The position numbers were made by a program, and so were the translations under genes. The notes under the pieces are model-generated. The model saw nothing but the letters and a program-made list of their open reading frames with translations, had not been told where the DNA came from and did no database searches. DNA of 58,406 nucleotides from an uncultured Porphyromonadaceae bacterium. Its GTDB lineage: Bacteria > Bacteroidota > Bacteroidia > Bacteroidales > Muribaculaceae. Location of the stretch: assembly GCA_947174235.1 (NCBI GenBank), contig CAMWID010000010.1, positions 1 to 58,406 of the forward strand, written 5' to 3'. Positions within the stretch are counted from its first letter, which is position 1. Each line of letters begins with the position of its first letter. This document shows positions 47,978 through 56,030 of the stretch, one piece after another.

Positions 47978-48439
47978 ATGAAAGAAAATAAAGATTGTTT
48001 TAACAATGATTCCAAGTCGGATGATGTTGCAAGGATATCAAAATCCGGAGTGCGACCAACTGCCGTGAGGTTGTTGATATACCGTTTTATGAAAACAATG
48101 ACATCTCCGGTGTCTTCCATAGATATAGAAGCGGGGCTTGAGACTGTAGACCGGTCTACCATATCAAGAACGCTGGCAGCGTTTCTTGATCACGATATCA
48201 TTCATTCTATTGATGATGGATCCGGGCTTTTGAAATACGAAGTATGCCGTGGAGCGGATGACCATTCGATTCATGACATGCACGTTCATTTCAGATGCAA
48301 GTCTTGTGGCAGGACCATTTGTCTGCCGGCCACGTCAATACCTCAGGTCATCCTGCCTCCGGGATTTATATCAGAGAATATTAATTATGTCATATCCGGA
48401 TTGTGTGACTTATGTTCTGTGAAGAATGTCAATCCTTAG
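47978..48439 (+). CDS. Fur-family transcriptional regulator
   Basis: About 153 residues. The N-terminal winged helix includes PTAVRLLIYRFM and VDRSTISRTLAAFLDHDII; the dimerisation domain has metal-binding residues HDMHVHFRCKSCGRTICLP and a second pair GLCDLCS, giving two CxxC structural zinc sites. It could be a Fur, Zur or PerR type; sequence alone does not decide. I prefer the ATG at 47978 over GTG at 47972. Its 3' end overlaps the convergent MBL gene by 11 bases. Confidence 0.88.
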   Translation: MKENKDCFNNDSKSDDVARISKSGVRPTAVRLLIYRFMKTMTSPVSSIDIEAGLETVDRSTISRTLAAFLDHDIIHSIDDGSGLLKYEVCRGADDHSIHDMHVHFRCKSCGRTICLPATSIPQVILPPGFISENINYVISGLCDLCSVKNVNP

Positions 48440-49235
48440 AATATTTAATGAATGCCGAGTAAGGTGATTGCAGACATATGTATTCACCTCTTGATGGATT
48501 TGCGTATTTTTCAACCCGGGCAGCATCCCTCTGATATTTTTGCTGCTCACTGGAAGTTGTTCCCAGTCCGAAATGCATAGGGAAGAAATGCCGGACATAA
48601 ATATGTCTCACAAACAGTCTTGCTCCGGTGTAATATTCACTTCCTATACGTGAATCAACCGGGAACATCGCGATACCGATCTCCGGATGAGCGTCTGAGA
48701 TATCGGTTAATATTGCTTTAAAATCTGCAATAGCCTCATCCACTTCTTGTGGCGTGGATTCGTCCTTCCATATCCATGCATTGAGATCTCCTGCATGAAA
48801 AATTGTCTCCTCTCCTACGGTGACGACATATGAATTTCCGATATCGGTTGATCCGTATGCTTCAATTGTCAGAAATTGATCGGAATAAGACTCTCCCTTT
48901 GAAATCACGTTTACGGAATCTGACGGAGGCTTGACTCCGTTATAAATTGAATCACTCCTTAAAATATGGCGGGCGTGTTTCGCCACATCTTTACTCAACA
49001 CATATTTAATATTCGGGATTATCTCTGACCATCCGAAAATTTCTTTTGAATAATGATCCTTGTGATGATGGCTGACAATCACATACACCTGTTTATCCGA
49101 TTCTGACGCGTGTGTGATGAAATCCGGAGTATCTCCCGTGGATGCGGTGACATCTTTCCAATAATCAAAAATGATTATCAGTTCTTCGGTTTCATAGACG
49201 AAGCAATCATGCCATATATATGTAAGTTTTTTCAT
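48429..49235 (-). CDS. Metallo-beta-lactamase-fold hydrolase
   Basis: A 268-residue MBL-fold protein of the UlaG-like branch. The metal motif is SHHHKDHYSKE (HxHxDH form), with later ligands in FHAGDLNAW and MFPVDSR, and a MHFG near the end. It opens LTYIWHDCFVYETEELIIIF. Substrates in this group range from phosphoesters to lactones; not determined here. It overlaps the upstream macro-like gene by four bases, so the two are coupled. Confidence 0.85.
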   Translation of the reverse strand: MKKLTYIWHDCFVYETEELIIIFDYWKDVTASTGDTPDFITHASESDKQVYVIVSHHHKDHYSKEIFGWSEIIPNIKYVLSKDVAKHARHILRSDSIYNGVKPPSDSVNVISKGESYSDQFLTIEAYGSTDIGNSYVVTVGEETIFHAGDLNAWIWKDESTPQEVDEAIADFKAILTDISDAHPEIGIAMFPVDSRIGSEYYTGARLFVRHIYVRHFFPMHFGLGTTSSEQQKYQRDAARVEKYANPSRGEYICLQSPYSAFIKYSKD

Positions 49236-49654
49236 CTTCGCTTATTTTTTATCATACGATTTTTACGTATTATTTTCGCAAAAGATTCCGGAAGTCTTAC
49301 ATTGTAAAGATCGTACGCCCTGTCAAACAAGGGTGCGATTTCTTCATCTTTAAATCCTGCTATACCACACCCGATGCGAGTGACATAAAATGTATTTTGA
49401 TCCCATTCATATGCAAGGTCGATAAAGTTGTCGACATAAGGCTTTATGGTCTCGATTCCTCCCTGCATAGTAGGTATGGCATAAGACTGTCCCTGTATGC
49501 CGACACCACAGCCCATTTTTGCACCAAACTTCTCGAGCGCGACCTTTGCAGCACCTCCCGCATGTATTCCTTCAAGATTGCTCCCGAACACAAATATCTC
49601 GTCTGGCTCGAGATGTGTTATGTTTTCCGGAGTATATTTCAAATTATTGTCCAT
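49232..49654 (-). CDS. Macro-domain-like A1S_2505-type protein
   Basis: A 140-residue protein with EIFVFGSNLEGIHAGGAAKV and GIQGQSYAIPTM, then VTRIGCGIAGFKDEEIAPLF. These glycine-rich loops resemble ADP-ribose/nucleotide-binding macro folds; similar small proteins are labelled A1S_2505-type phage non-structural proteins (from memory). It may bind or hydrolyse an ADP-ribose-like ligand. It is coupled to the MBL gene and appears to head the pair. Phage-like homologues lie outside prophages too, so this is not evidence of an element here. Confidence 0.6.
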   Translation of the reverse strand: MDNNLKYTPENITHLEPDEIFVFGSNLEGIHAGGAAKVALEKFGAKMGCGVGIQGQSYAIPTMQGGIETIKPYVDNFIDLAYEWDQNTFYVTRIGCGIAGFKDEEIAPLFDRAYDLYNVRLPESFAKIIRKNRMIKNKRR

Positions 49655-49840
49655 AATGAATAAATATTAATGGTAAAGTCAGGTGTATCCTAAAAGCTAC
49701 AGTACGATGACGAAGAATAACCATAGACTTGCCATTATAATAACAACGTGAAAAATCATTTATATTTGTATAAACAATCGTAAAACCTCAATATCTTTTT
49801 ATATGTTATATTTCCGTATGGAATAATAAAATATTTAGCT

Positions 49841-50275
49841 ATGGATAAGCCCCAATTTTCTCATTGCAACACCATATTTACGGTATCCTGGATTCTTACG
49901 GTCCCTTTGTTGATCAACATCTGTACCGGATGCAATCTGTTCTCATTCTGGGTGTCATGGCTACTGTTTCTTTTAATAGCGGTGATATCAGTCATACGGC
50001 TTGTTCACGGATTTAGGCAGAAATGTTATAAATTTTGTTGGTGTCTGATAGGGGAATTATTATTGGGCGGTGTAGTGCTCGGTTTCTTTCAGCTGTCGTT
50101 CAACGATGTCTTAAAGACTCCGGTAAGTGATCCGGTCACTCCGGCTGTAGTTGACATAGCTCCTCCTGAAGTTCTTGATAAGGATTCATTATCAAAAAAC
50201 AGTGGAATAGGAAATACTCATGGCAAGAGCCTTGAGCATGAAAAGCGTGAAAAAACACGCGTTGATGCGAAATAA
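49841..50275 (+). CDS. Small membrane protein of unknown function
   Basis: A 144-residue protein with three hydrophobic helices (about residues 14-30, 33-52 and 61-82; for example FWVSWLLFLLIAVISVIRLV) and a hydrophilic C-terminal tail of ~60 residues rich in Asp, Pro and Lys (VTPAVVDIAPPEVLDKDSLS). I do not recognise a family. A consensus -7 box TATATTTG is seen about 75 bases upstream but without a good -33 box. The stop codon adjoins the promoter of the next gene. Confidence 0.55.
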   Translation: MDKPQFSHCNTIFTVSWILTVPLLINICTGCNLFSFWVSWLLFLLIAVISVIRLVHGFRQKCYKFCWCLIGELLLGGVVLGFFQLSFNDVLKTPVSDPVTPAVVDIAPPEVLDKDSLSKNSGIGNTHGKSLEHEKREKTRVDAK

Positions 50276-50307
50276 TTTGCTCACTCGTTTTATTATATAT
50301 AAATTTG
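50276..50307 (+). promoter_or_regulatory. Canonical Bacteroidota promoter for the DUF4924 gene
   Basis: TTTG (50276-50279), exactly 20 bases, then TAAATTTG (50300-50307), both consensus. The leader to the ATG at 50347 is about 33 bases. The -33 box begins at the base right after the previous gene's stop codon. Confidence 0.8.
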
Positions 50308-50346
50308 CAATTTGATAAGGAGTTTAAATAGCTCCGCAATTCGATT

Positions 50347-50907
50347 ATGATAACAGCATCTGTAAAAAAAAGAGAAAATATTGCGGAATACCTCCTCTAT
50401 ATGTGGCAGATAGAGGATATTATCCGTGCAAACAATCTGGATATTGACAAGATTCAGGCTTCTGTCATTGATCTTTATCAGGATCTTACCCCTCAGCAAA
50501 AAAAAGAAATGCGGGAATGGTATGAGTCGTTGATAGACATGATGCGGAGGGAAGATGTTGTGAAGTCAGGACATCTCCAATTAAATAAAAATGTTATTCT
50601 CGCGCTGGAAGATCTCCACAGACAATTGCTGGCTGATCCTAAGTTCGCCGCTTATTCGGCACAGTTTTATCATACGTTGCCAATTATAGTTGAATTGCGG
50701 GCAAAGGCAGGTGAAAACAAGTCTGGAGAAATAGAGACTTGTTTCAATGCTCTTTATGGAATATTGATGCTAAGACTTCAGGGAAAGCAGATTTCGGAAG
50801 AGACCAATGCAGCGGCAGCTCAGATTTCCAAGTTCCTTGCTCTGCTTTCACATTACTATAAAAAAGACTATAATAACGAGCTGTTTGAAGACAATCAGGA
50901 TAATTAA
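50347..50907 (+). CDS. DUF4924 family protein
   Basis: A 186-residue all-helical cytoplasmic protein (YLLYMWQIEDIIRANN, then DLTPQQKKEMREWYESLIDM and ILMLRLQGKQISEETNAAA). This matches the Bacteroidota-specific DUF4924 family as I remember it; no function is known. It has its own canonical promoter and is followed by a 211-base gap before prfC. Confidence 0.75.
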   Translation: MITASVKKRENIAEYLLYMWQIEDIIRANNLDIDKIQASVIDLYQDLTPQQKKEMREWYESLIDMMRREDVVKSGHLQLNKNVILALEDLHRQLLADPKFAAYSAQFYHTLPIIVELRAKAGENKSGEIETCFNALYGILMLRLQGKQISEETNAAAAQISKFLALLSHYYKKDYNNELFEDNQDN

Positions 50908-51118
50908 GTTGTTTGGTCTTTTACATACAACAATCTCATCAGGAGTATGTGAAAAGTAATGATGCACAGGAAATATCACTGGAATCATGTTATTGTCTGA
51001 AAGGATTGTAAAACACAGTCAATCGCAATTTCAATTATGCCTATCCTCGCATCAATTACTGATCACAAAACTGATGATGCACGTTAATTTAAATATATTA
51101 CGAACCAACCTCTAGATA

Positions 51119-52702
51119 ATGAGCGACGAACTTAATAAAGAGATTGCTAAAAGAAGGACATTTGCAATCATTTCCCATCCAGACGCCGGTAAAACCACCC
51201 TGACAGAAAAATTGCTTCTTTTTGGTGGTGCCATACATGTTGCCGGCGCTGTCAAAAGCAATAAAATAAAGAAAACCGCCACTTCTGACTGGATGGAAAT
51301 TGAAAAACAACGCGGAATATCTGTTGCAACTTCTGTAATGGGTTTTAATTACGGAGATTACAAAATCAATATCCTTGATACTCCGGGACACCAGGATTTT
51401 GCAGAGGATACGTTCCGCACTCTTACCGCCGTGGATTCCGTCATCATTGTGGTTGATGTAGCCAAGGGTGTCGAGACTCAGACCAGAAGACTTATGGAGG
51501 TATGCCGTATGCGCAACACTCCTGTAATTATATTCGTCAATAAGCTTGACCGAGAAGGTCGTGATCCCTTCGATATCCTTGACGAACTCGAACAGGAATT
51601 GCAGATAGGTGTACGTCCGCTGTCTTGGCCTATAAATATAGGTGCAAAATTCAAAGGTGTATACAATATCTATGAACAAGGGCTCGACTTGTTTACTCCT
51701 TCAAAACAGACGATAAGTGAACGGGTTGAAATCGAGGATGTCAATTCGCCTCTTGTTGATGAACTTGTGGGAAAATCTGATGCGGAAAAGCTACGTGAGG
51801 ATCTTGAGCTCATAGATGGTGTCTATCCTGAGTTCGATGTCAATGATTATCTTGCCGGCAAAGTCGCTCCGGTATTTTTCGGCTCGGCTTTGAATACATT
51901 CGGAGTAAAAGAATTGTTGGATTGTTTCGTCAAGATAGCCCCCGCTCCCCAGCCAGTAGACGCTCTTGAACGGAAGATATTGCCAACTGAAGAAAGTTTT
52001 TCCGGTTTCGTGTTTAAAATACACGCCAATATGGATCCTAACCATAGGTCATGCATCGCTTTTGTAAAGATATGCTCCGGTAAATTTGAACGGAATGTAA
52101 ACTACCGCCATGTACGCAGCGAAAAAATGATGAGGTTCGCGGCACCAACCGCATTTATGGCACAGAAAAAGAGTGTGGTGGACGAGGCATTTCCAGGAGA
52201 TATAGTCGGAATCCCTGATACCGGTAATTTTAAAATCGGAGATACCTTGACTTCAGGAGAACAGCTACATTTTAAGGGTTTGCCTTCATTTTCTCCCGAG
52301 ATGTTCAAATATATTGAGAATGCCGATCCTATGAAAGCTAAGCAACTTGACAAAGGAATACGGCAGCTCATGGATGAAGGCGTAGCGCAGATGTTCACCA
52401 ATAGTTTTAATGGTAGAAAAATAATCGGGACAGTCGGCCAGCTTCAGTTTGAAGTCATACAATATAGATTGCTTCACGAATATGGAGCGCAATGTCGCTG
52501 GGAGCCGATAAGTCTTTATAAAGCATGTTGGATAGAGAGTGATGACAAAGAAGCTCTGGATGCCTTCAAAAAACGCAAACATCAGTTCATGGCTGTTGAC
52601 AAGGAAGGCAGAGACGTTTTCCTCGCTGACTCAAACTATGTTTTGCAAATGGCGCGCAACGATTTCCCAAAAATCAGGTTCCACTTCTCCAGCGAGTTTT
52701 AA
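51119..52702 (+). CDS. prfC: Peptide chain release factor 3
   Basis: A 527-residue translational GTPase that removes RF1/RF2 from the ribosome after termination. G1 is [12 protein letters not shown] (residues 19-30), G2/switch [17 protein letters not shown]3 DTPGHQDF, G4 NKLDREG. The domain order is standard. It is the last conserved chromosomal gene before the mobile element and lies intact. The 211-base upstream gap holds no recognisable gene. Confidence 0.95.
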   Translation: MSDELNKEIAKRRTFAIISHPDAGKTTLTEKLLLFGGAIHVAGAVKSNKIKKTATSDWMEIEKQRGISVATSVMGFNYGDYKINILDTPGHQDFAEDTFRTLTAVDSVIIVVDVAKGVETQTRRLMEVCRMRNTPVIIFVNKLDREGRDPFDILDELEQELQIGVRPLSWPINIGAKFKGVYNIYEQGLDLFTPSKQTISERVEIEDVNSPLVDELVGKSDAEKLREDLELIDGVYPEFDVNDYLAGKVAPVFFGSALNTFGVKELLDCFVKIAPAPQPVDALERKILPTEESFSGFVFKIHANMDPNHRSCIAFVKICSGKFERNVNYRHVRSEKMMRFAAPTAFMAQKKSVVDEAFPGDIVGIPDTGNFKIGDTLTSGEQLHFKGLPSFSPEMFKYIENADPMKAKQLDKGIRQLMDEGVAQMFTNSFNGRKIIGTVGQLQFEVIQYRLLHEYGAQCRWEPISLYKACWIESDDKEALDAFKKRKHQFMAVDKEGRDVFLADSNYVLQMARNDFPKIRFHFSSEF

Positions 52703-52834
52703 CATTATTTTGTTTGCATTTTCTTACCATATTTAGAACATCTCGGCAACATAACGTTTTGATAATTATGGATGTTGCAGATTTGTTATAAAAATAAAGT
52801 ATGGTTTCCCCACGTTGTAGTTATGTCACATTTA

Positions 52835-52881
52835 TGGTGCGTTTTTGGTGCGCTGAAAATTATGCGCACCAATGCGCACCA
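52835..52881. repeat. Four TGGTGCG-type half-sites before the integrase gene
   Basis: Two direct copies on the plus strand (TGGTGCG at 52835-52841, TGGTGCGC at 52846-52853) face two inverted copies (GCGCACCA at 52864-52871 and 52874-52881). Spacing within each pair is 11 and 10 bases, one helical turn, and the inner pair flanks ten bases. This is the form of a cooperative binding site, perhaps for integrase arms or an autoregulator. The next start codon is 19 bases downstream. Confidence 0.65.
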
Positions 52882-52900
52882 AACTATAAAAACGCGCGAC

Positions 52901-54043
52901 ATGGGAGAAATTTTGAAATCAAAGGATTTTGTCAATCTAAGACAAAGGAAAAGACCCAACGGCAGGGTCTCGCTTTACCTCGACATCTGCGTGGACGGTG
53001 TCAGGAGGTATGAATACCTCAAGCTGTATCTTATGCCGGAAGTAACCAGGGCAGACAAGGCGGCAAATAAAGAGACAATGCGACTTGCCGAGGCAATGAA
53101 GGCTCAGAGAGTGGTGGAGATGCAGTCACGACAGTTCGGGTTGGACATTGTGGATTCCTCGAAGGTCTTGTTCTATGACTTTATAGAATCTCTGATCAAT
53201 CGTAAGGAAGGGACCACCAAAACAAGTTGGAAGAACTGTATGGCTCATCTGTTGCGCTACGAGCCTAACCGATCCATTTCTTTTAAGGATATCACACCTG
53301 TATGGGTCCAGGGTTTTCGTGATTATCTTGATTTTTCCGCCAGGCAATGGGACATTGACACAAGAAAGCGTAATGTTGAGCCTAAACCGATCAGTCAAGG
53401 GACAAAGGCACTGATGTTTCAGAAACTATGTTCCGTGTTAAATCTTGCCGTCAGGCAGGGGATGATTGCTTCCAATCCTTCAGCTACAGTCGAAAGATTT
53501 AAGGAGCCGGAGTCTGATCGGGAATTTCTCACAGTTGAGGAATTGCGGAAACTCACCGCCACTCCCCCGCCGGACAAGGAGGTTGCGAGGGCATTCCTTT
53601 TCTCATGCCTCACCGGTCTACGGTGGAGCGACATTGTAAAATTACGGTGGAGCAATGTTCAGAAGTATGGAGAATCAACCAGAATAGTATTTACACAACA
53701 GAAGACAGGCGGGCATGAATATCTTGATCTCACTCCCCAGGCTGTAGACATTATTGGAGAGAGAGGCAAGAAAGATGAGAAGGTGTTCCCTAATCTTACA
53801 GTGGTGCAGACAGCGCGCATCAACGTCACGGCATGGGTGAATGCAGCCGGCATAGATAAGCACATCACGTTTCATTCCGGCAGGCACACATTCGCCATCA
53901 TGATGCTTGACATCGGCGTGGATCTCTACACCGTTTCAAAGCTGCTTGGACATAAAAGCATAGAGACCACTCAGATCTACGCAAAGATTCTCGACAAGAA
54001 CAAACAGGCGGCGGTCAACAAAATCCCCTCAATATTCGCATAA
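52901..54043 (+). CDS. Tyrosine-recombinase integrase
   Basis: About 380 residues. An arm-binding N-terminus (NLRQRKRPNGRVSLYLDICV), a SAM-like core-binding domain (about residues 90-195), and a catalytic domain with Arg in LTGLRWSDIVKL, Lys in QQKTGG, HxxR in FHSGRHTFA, His in LLGHKSIE and the nucleophile Tyr in TTQIYAKI are all present, so it should be active. This is the Bacteroidota phage/CTn type. I chose the ATG at 52901, since ATGs at 52862 and 52772 place the start in or before the half-site array. Confidence 0.92.
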   Translation: MGEILKSKDFVNLRQRKRPNGRVSLYLDICVDGVRRYEYLKLYLMPEVTRADKAANKETMRLAEAMKAQRVVEMQSRQFGLDIVDSSKVLFYDFIESLINRKEGTTKTSWKNCMAHLLRYEPNRSISFKDITPVWVQGFRDYLDFSARQWDIDTRKRNVEPKPISQGTKALMFQKLCSVLNLAVRQGMIASNPSATVERFKEPESDREFLTVEELRKLTATPPPDKEVARAFLFSCLTGLRWSDIVKLRWSNVQKYGESTRIVFTQQKTGGHEYLDLTPQAVDIIGERGKKDEKVFPNLTVVQTARINVTAWVNAAGIDKHITFHSGRHTFAIMMLDIGVDLYTVSKLLGHKSIETTQIYAKILDKNKQAAVNKIPSIFA

Positions 54044-54047
54044 AACA

Positions 54048-54083
54048 AAACACCGGGCAGGCAGTTCGCGGTCCGATGTTTTT
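54048..54083 (+). terminator. Terminator after the integrase gene
   Basis: An imperfect stem, AAACAcCGG... paired with ...CCGaTGTTT (54048-54081), followed by TT, lies five bases after the integrase stop. The stem is interrupted by mismatches and the loop is GC-rich, so it is of moderate strength. It overlaps the end of a convergent 35-aa ORF. Confidence 0.45.
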
Positions 54084-54189
54084 AAGATTTGTGTCTGTTG
54101 AACTTATAGAGTGCATAAGCGATATGTCCCACAATGTCTGAATCATTTTCGACAAGCTTGGAGAATATGTAGCTATACTTTCTTGACAT
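54082..54189 (-). CDS. 35-aa truncated-looking small protein
   Basis: A short ORF starting at ATG within the last 17 bases of the upstream 87-aa gene, in another frame. It encodes KYSYIFSKLVENDSDIVGHI then AYALYKFNRHKS and a stop. The xYIFSKLV...GHIAYALYK pattern resembles, from memory, the first ~30 residues of longer Bacteroidota mobile-element proteins that continue into a helical and membrane region. It may be a truncated remnant or a genuine small protein. The overlap with the upstream gene and the low frequency of such motif-rich short frames make it more than chance. Confidence 0.5.
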   Translation of the reverse strand: MSRKYSYIFSKLVENDSDIVGHIAYALYKFNRHKS

Positions 54190-54436
54190 AAGAGGATATC
54201 GCCTTACCGAAATTTTGCCTCAACTGCTGCTGAGTAATATGCTGGGAATAAATTTTGCCTCCATATCTTGCGGAGACTATTATGGAGCCGTCGGAATTGA
54301 CAGAGCGTCCCGGGTCAAAAGACCGGGAGCGTCCCGCTTTTGCCATAGAACGGGCGTTGGCTCTATATACCATTTCGCTTGTCACTCTCATATCGGAAGA
54401 ATATTCTTTGTGAGAGTATAACGATTTCTTTTCCAT
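54173..54436 (-). CDS. Small basic protein of unknown function
   Basis: An 87-residue Arg/Lys/Ser-rich protein (RSRSFDPGRSVNSDGSIIVS, ARYGGKIYSQHITQQQLRQNF). I do not recognise a family; the basic central part suggests nucleic-acid binding or a phage-type accessory protein. It lies between the 2TM protein gene (86 bases upstream) and the 35-aa ORF it overlaps. Confidence 0.55.
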   Translation of the reverse strand: MEKKSLYSHKEYSSDMRVTSEMVYRANARSMAKAGRSRSFDPGRSVNSDGSIIVSARYGGKIYSQHITQQQLRQNFGKAISSYVKKV

Positions 54437-54522
54437 ATTAGTTTATTATTTTCATGATGTGGTTAATTTGTTCAGGTCAGAGGATGTCGGAGGAGGGTCG
54501 GAGGTTGGGATGTGAACCGGCG

Positions 54523-54873
54523 TCAGGTGCTCCTCTTGATGTCTTTCATGATGCTCTCCACGCTGTCGTTGTTCCTGATCAGGTTATAAAGGGTGTAGAC
54601 AAGATATCCCACCGAGGCGATGAACAGGAAGATGAAGAAACCTTTCCATGTGCCGGCATCCAGCCATTTGTCTCTGAACTCCGAGGTGACAAGCACAATG
54701 AGCAGGGAGACGGTCAGGGCGATCGCGCCTATGTAGTCTTTGCTGCGGCGCAATTTGTCAACGTGTTTGATCAGGACGTTCTCCAGCCTGTCTTCCGTGA
54801 TGGTCACGACATTTACGGAGATGTCGGATATCGTGTTGTTGATTGTCACATTGTATCTGTCACTTATCGCCAT
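54523..54873 (-). CDS. Two-helix membrane protein, partner of the DUF6864-like gene
   Basis: A 116-residue protein. The N-terminal ~50 residues are polar (NVVTITEDRLENVLIKHVDK), then two transmembrane helices (YIGAIALTVSLLIVLVTSEF and GFFIFLFIASVGYLVYTLYN) and a short basic tail. The two-helix layout with a cytoplasmic N-terminal part resembles small effectors or inner-membrane anchors. It overlaps the upstream gene by 14 bases and is therefore co-translated with it. I do not recognise a named family. Confidence 0.6.
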   Translation of the reverse strand: MAISDRYNVTINNTISDISVNVVTITEDRLENVLIKHVDKLRRSKDYIGAIALTVSLLIVLVTSEFRDKWLDAGTWKGFFIFLFIASVGYLVYTLYNLIRNNDSVESIMKDIKRST

Positions 54874-55237
54874 CGGAAACCTCCTTTCCGGTATAGAATG
54901 TGACGATAACGTTGTGCAGCCCTGTGTCGCCTATCTGAGGCTGCACCACAAACCCGAGGTAAAGGGGTTTGTTGTCCGCTCCATAGGTGCCTATCCTGAT
55001 TGGTTCTGACGGTTCGGTGATCGCGTTGGGTCGTGTGTCGATAATCACATCTGCATGGTGAGAGTCACGAGACGAGAATCTCGTGGAGCCGGCGGAACCC
55101 TCGGCGGTATATCTGAGTTCGAACGTGAAATACATGTCGCCCCCGTCGGGGTCAACGAGAAGCACCTCACCGGAGTGAAGCCCCTGCTTCATGAAGAGCG
55201 TCCTGCTCTTGATCACGTCGAGATCTTGAAAGGTCAT
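54860..55237 (-). CDS. DUF6864-like beta-rich protein
   Basis: A 125-residue soluble, beta-rich protein: LHSGEVLLVDPDGGDMYFTF, then PIRIGTYGADNKPLYLGFVV and a final VIVTFYTGKEV. The order (a G-x-LL strand start, an Asn-containing turn, PIxIG, LYLxF and TFYxG end) resembles DUF6864 as I recall it. Function unknown. It overlaps the 2TM gene by 14 bases, forming a two-gene module. Confidence 0.55.
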   Translation of the reverse strand: MTFQDLDVIKSRTLFMKQGLHSGEVLLVDPDGGDMYFTFELRYTAEGSAGSTRFSSRDSHHADVIIDTRPNAITEPSEPIRIGTYGADNKPLYLGFVVQPQIGDTGLHNVIVTFYTGKEVSDGDK

Positions 55238-55407
55238 ATTATGTAAATTTTAAAGGTCTGTATTTATATAACAACGGACGAGCCGTAGATATTTGGTTGG
55301 GTCAGAGGATTTGGGAGGAGATTATGCGGACGGCGCGGATGTCGGGGAGCGGGAATTCTTGTCGCTGTGGAGAGGGGCGGTCGGGGAATATTTTGTATAT
55401 TCGCGGT

Positions 55408-55608
55408 ATGTTTGAAAAGATCAAGAAACTCGGGGCGATGCGCAGCGAGAAGGCTGTCCGGGAGAGATGCATCAGGTATGCCATAAAGGCGGGGGCGCAA
55501 GGGTCGAACGCGATCCTGGTAGCCAAATCCATTAAGACCTACATAGAGGAGGGGAAGGTTGCCTTGCCCGGCTATGGTCGTTACGGTTTGGATACCACCG
55601 GCTCTTGA
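55408..55608 (+). CDS. Small helical protein of unknown function
   Basis: A 66-residue basic helical protein (FEKIKKLGAMRSEKAVRERC, IRYAIKAGAQGSNAILVAKS) with a short Gly-rich end. Similar short proteins occur in Bacteroidota phages and conjugative elements, as far as I remember. I chose the ATG at 55408 because upstream in-frame residues lack protein character. It is alone on the plus strand, convergent with the 36-aa ORF, with one base between their stops. Confidence 0.5.
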   Translation: MFEKIKKLGAMRSEKAVRERCIRYAIKAGAQGSNAILVAKSIKTYIEEGKVALPGYGRYGLDTTGS

Positions 55609-55609
55609 T

Positions 55610-55720
55610 TTATAGACTCGGGTCAACTTCTATTGTCGGGAAAGCGACAAAAATTGGGAAATCGATGGTCGTGATGTTTTCAGCTTCACGACCTTCTTTT
55701 TGTTTTATCCGGATGTTCAT
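55610..55720 (-). CDS. 36-aa small protein coupled to the STAS-like gene
   Basis: An ORF whose ATG overlaps the STAS-like gene's stop codon (ATGA). It encodes a 36-residue product with NIRIKQKEGREAENITTIDF then PIFVAFPTIEVDPSL. The four-base overlap is the classic signature of translational coupling in a compact operon. No family recognised; it may be the shortened N-terminus of a longer protein. A hairpin lies within it. Confidence 0.5.
   Translation of the reverse strand: MNIRIKQKEGREAENITTIDFPIFVAFPTIEVDPSL
55667..55693 (+). terminator. Hairpin with T-tract on the plus strand
   Basis: GGTCGTGA (55667-55674) pairs with TCACGACC (55686-55693) over an 11-base loop, followed by TTCTTTTTG. 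On the plus strand it has the form of a terminator for the 66-aa gene, 58 bases after its stop; it is inside the 36-aa ORF on the minus strand. Confidence 0.5.
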
Positions 55721-56019
55721 GCCTGAGTCGCCTTGACCTCTGCGTAATCCTGAAAATATTTCTTGATACGCTCAGCCTGTGTGCGCAATATGTTGGTAAA
55801 TTTGAAAGATTTTTTCACCCTTTCAATGCCGTATACATCCATAAGATGTCCAAAGCTTGTATTAAGGAACACGGTGGAAACCCCGTCAAGACCTGTCATA
55901 TCGAACACGATTGTCTCCCCTGTATCAATAAGAGGACAGGAATCAAAGAACACGGCATCACCTGCCTTCGCATAGTCATTGAATTTAACAATATAATCTT
56001 TTATTGTCATAGTAGTCAT
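55717..56019 (-). CDS. STAS-like (DUF4325) domain protein
   Basis: A 100-residue protein. The segment IVFDMTGLDGVSTVFLNTSF then GHLMDVYGIERVKKSFKFTN matches the STAS-like DUF4325 fold: a beta strand, the conserved G-V-S-(S/T)-x-F-L-N motif, a helix and the terminal K-F-x-N. Family members are thought to be regulatory or signalling modules, sometimes near ATPases. It is tightly placed: 11 bases after a 52-aa ORF and overlapping the 36-aa ORF. Role in this element unknown. Confidence 0.7.
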   Translation of the reverse strand: MTTMTIKDYIVKFNDYAKAGDAVFFDSCPLIDTGETIVFDMTGLDGVSTVFLNTSFGHLMDVYGIERVKKSFKFTNILRTQAERIKKYFQDYAEVKATQA

Positions 56020-56030
56020 AATTATTATAT

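Noticed and set aside
49232..49654. The macro-like gene as evidence of a second prophage
   Set aside because: It lies among ordinary chromosomal genes with no integrase, repressor or att-like repeat nearby.
52703..52900. A tRNA gene as attachment site between prfC and the integrase
   Set aside because: No cloverleaf-like sequence was found; the region is AT-rich and holds only the four half-sites. The att core could not be placed without the right end of the element.
52772..52900. Longer integrase start at 52772 or 52862
   Set aside because: The added residues are not family-like and the upstream ATGs fall before or inside the half-site array, which is better explained as regulatory DNA.
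54215..55246. Plus-strand open frames across 54.2-55.2 kb
   Set aside because: They oppose a set of overlapping minus-strand genes with coherent hydrophobic and beta patterns; the plus frames look like antisense shadows.
55264..55626. 120-aa minus-strand ORF overlapping the 66-aa gene
   Set aside because: Its Pro/Arg-rich product has no protein-like motif and runs opposite to the helical 66-aa ORF on the plus strand. It is most likely the shadow of that gene and its upstream region.
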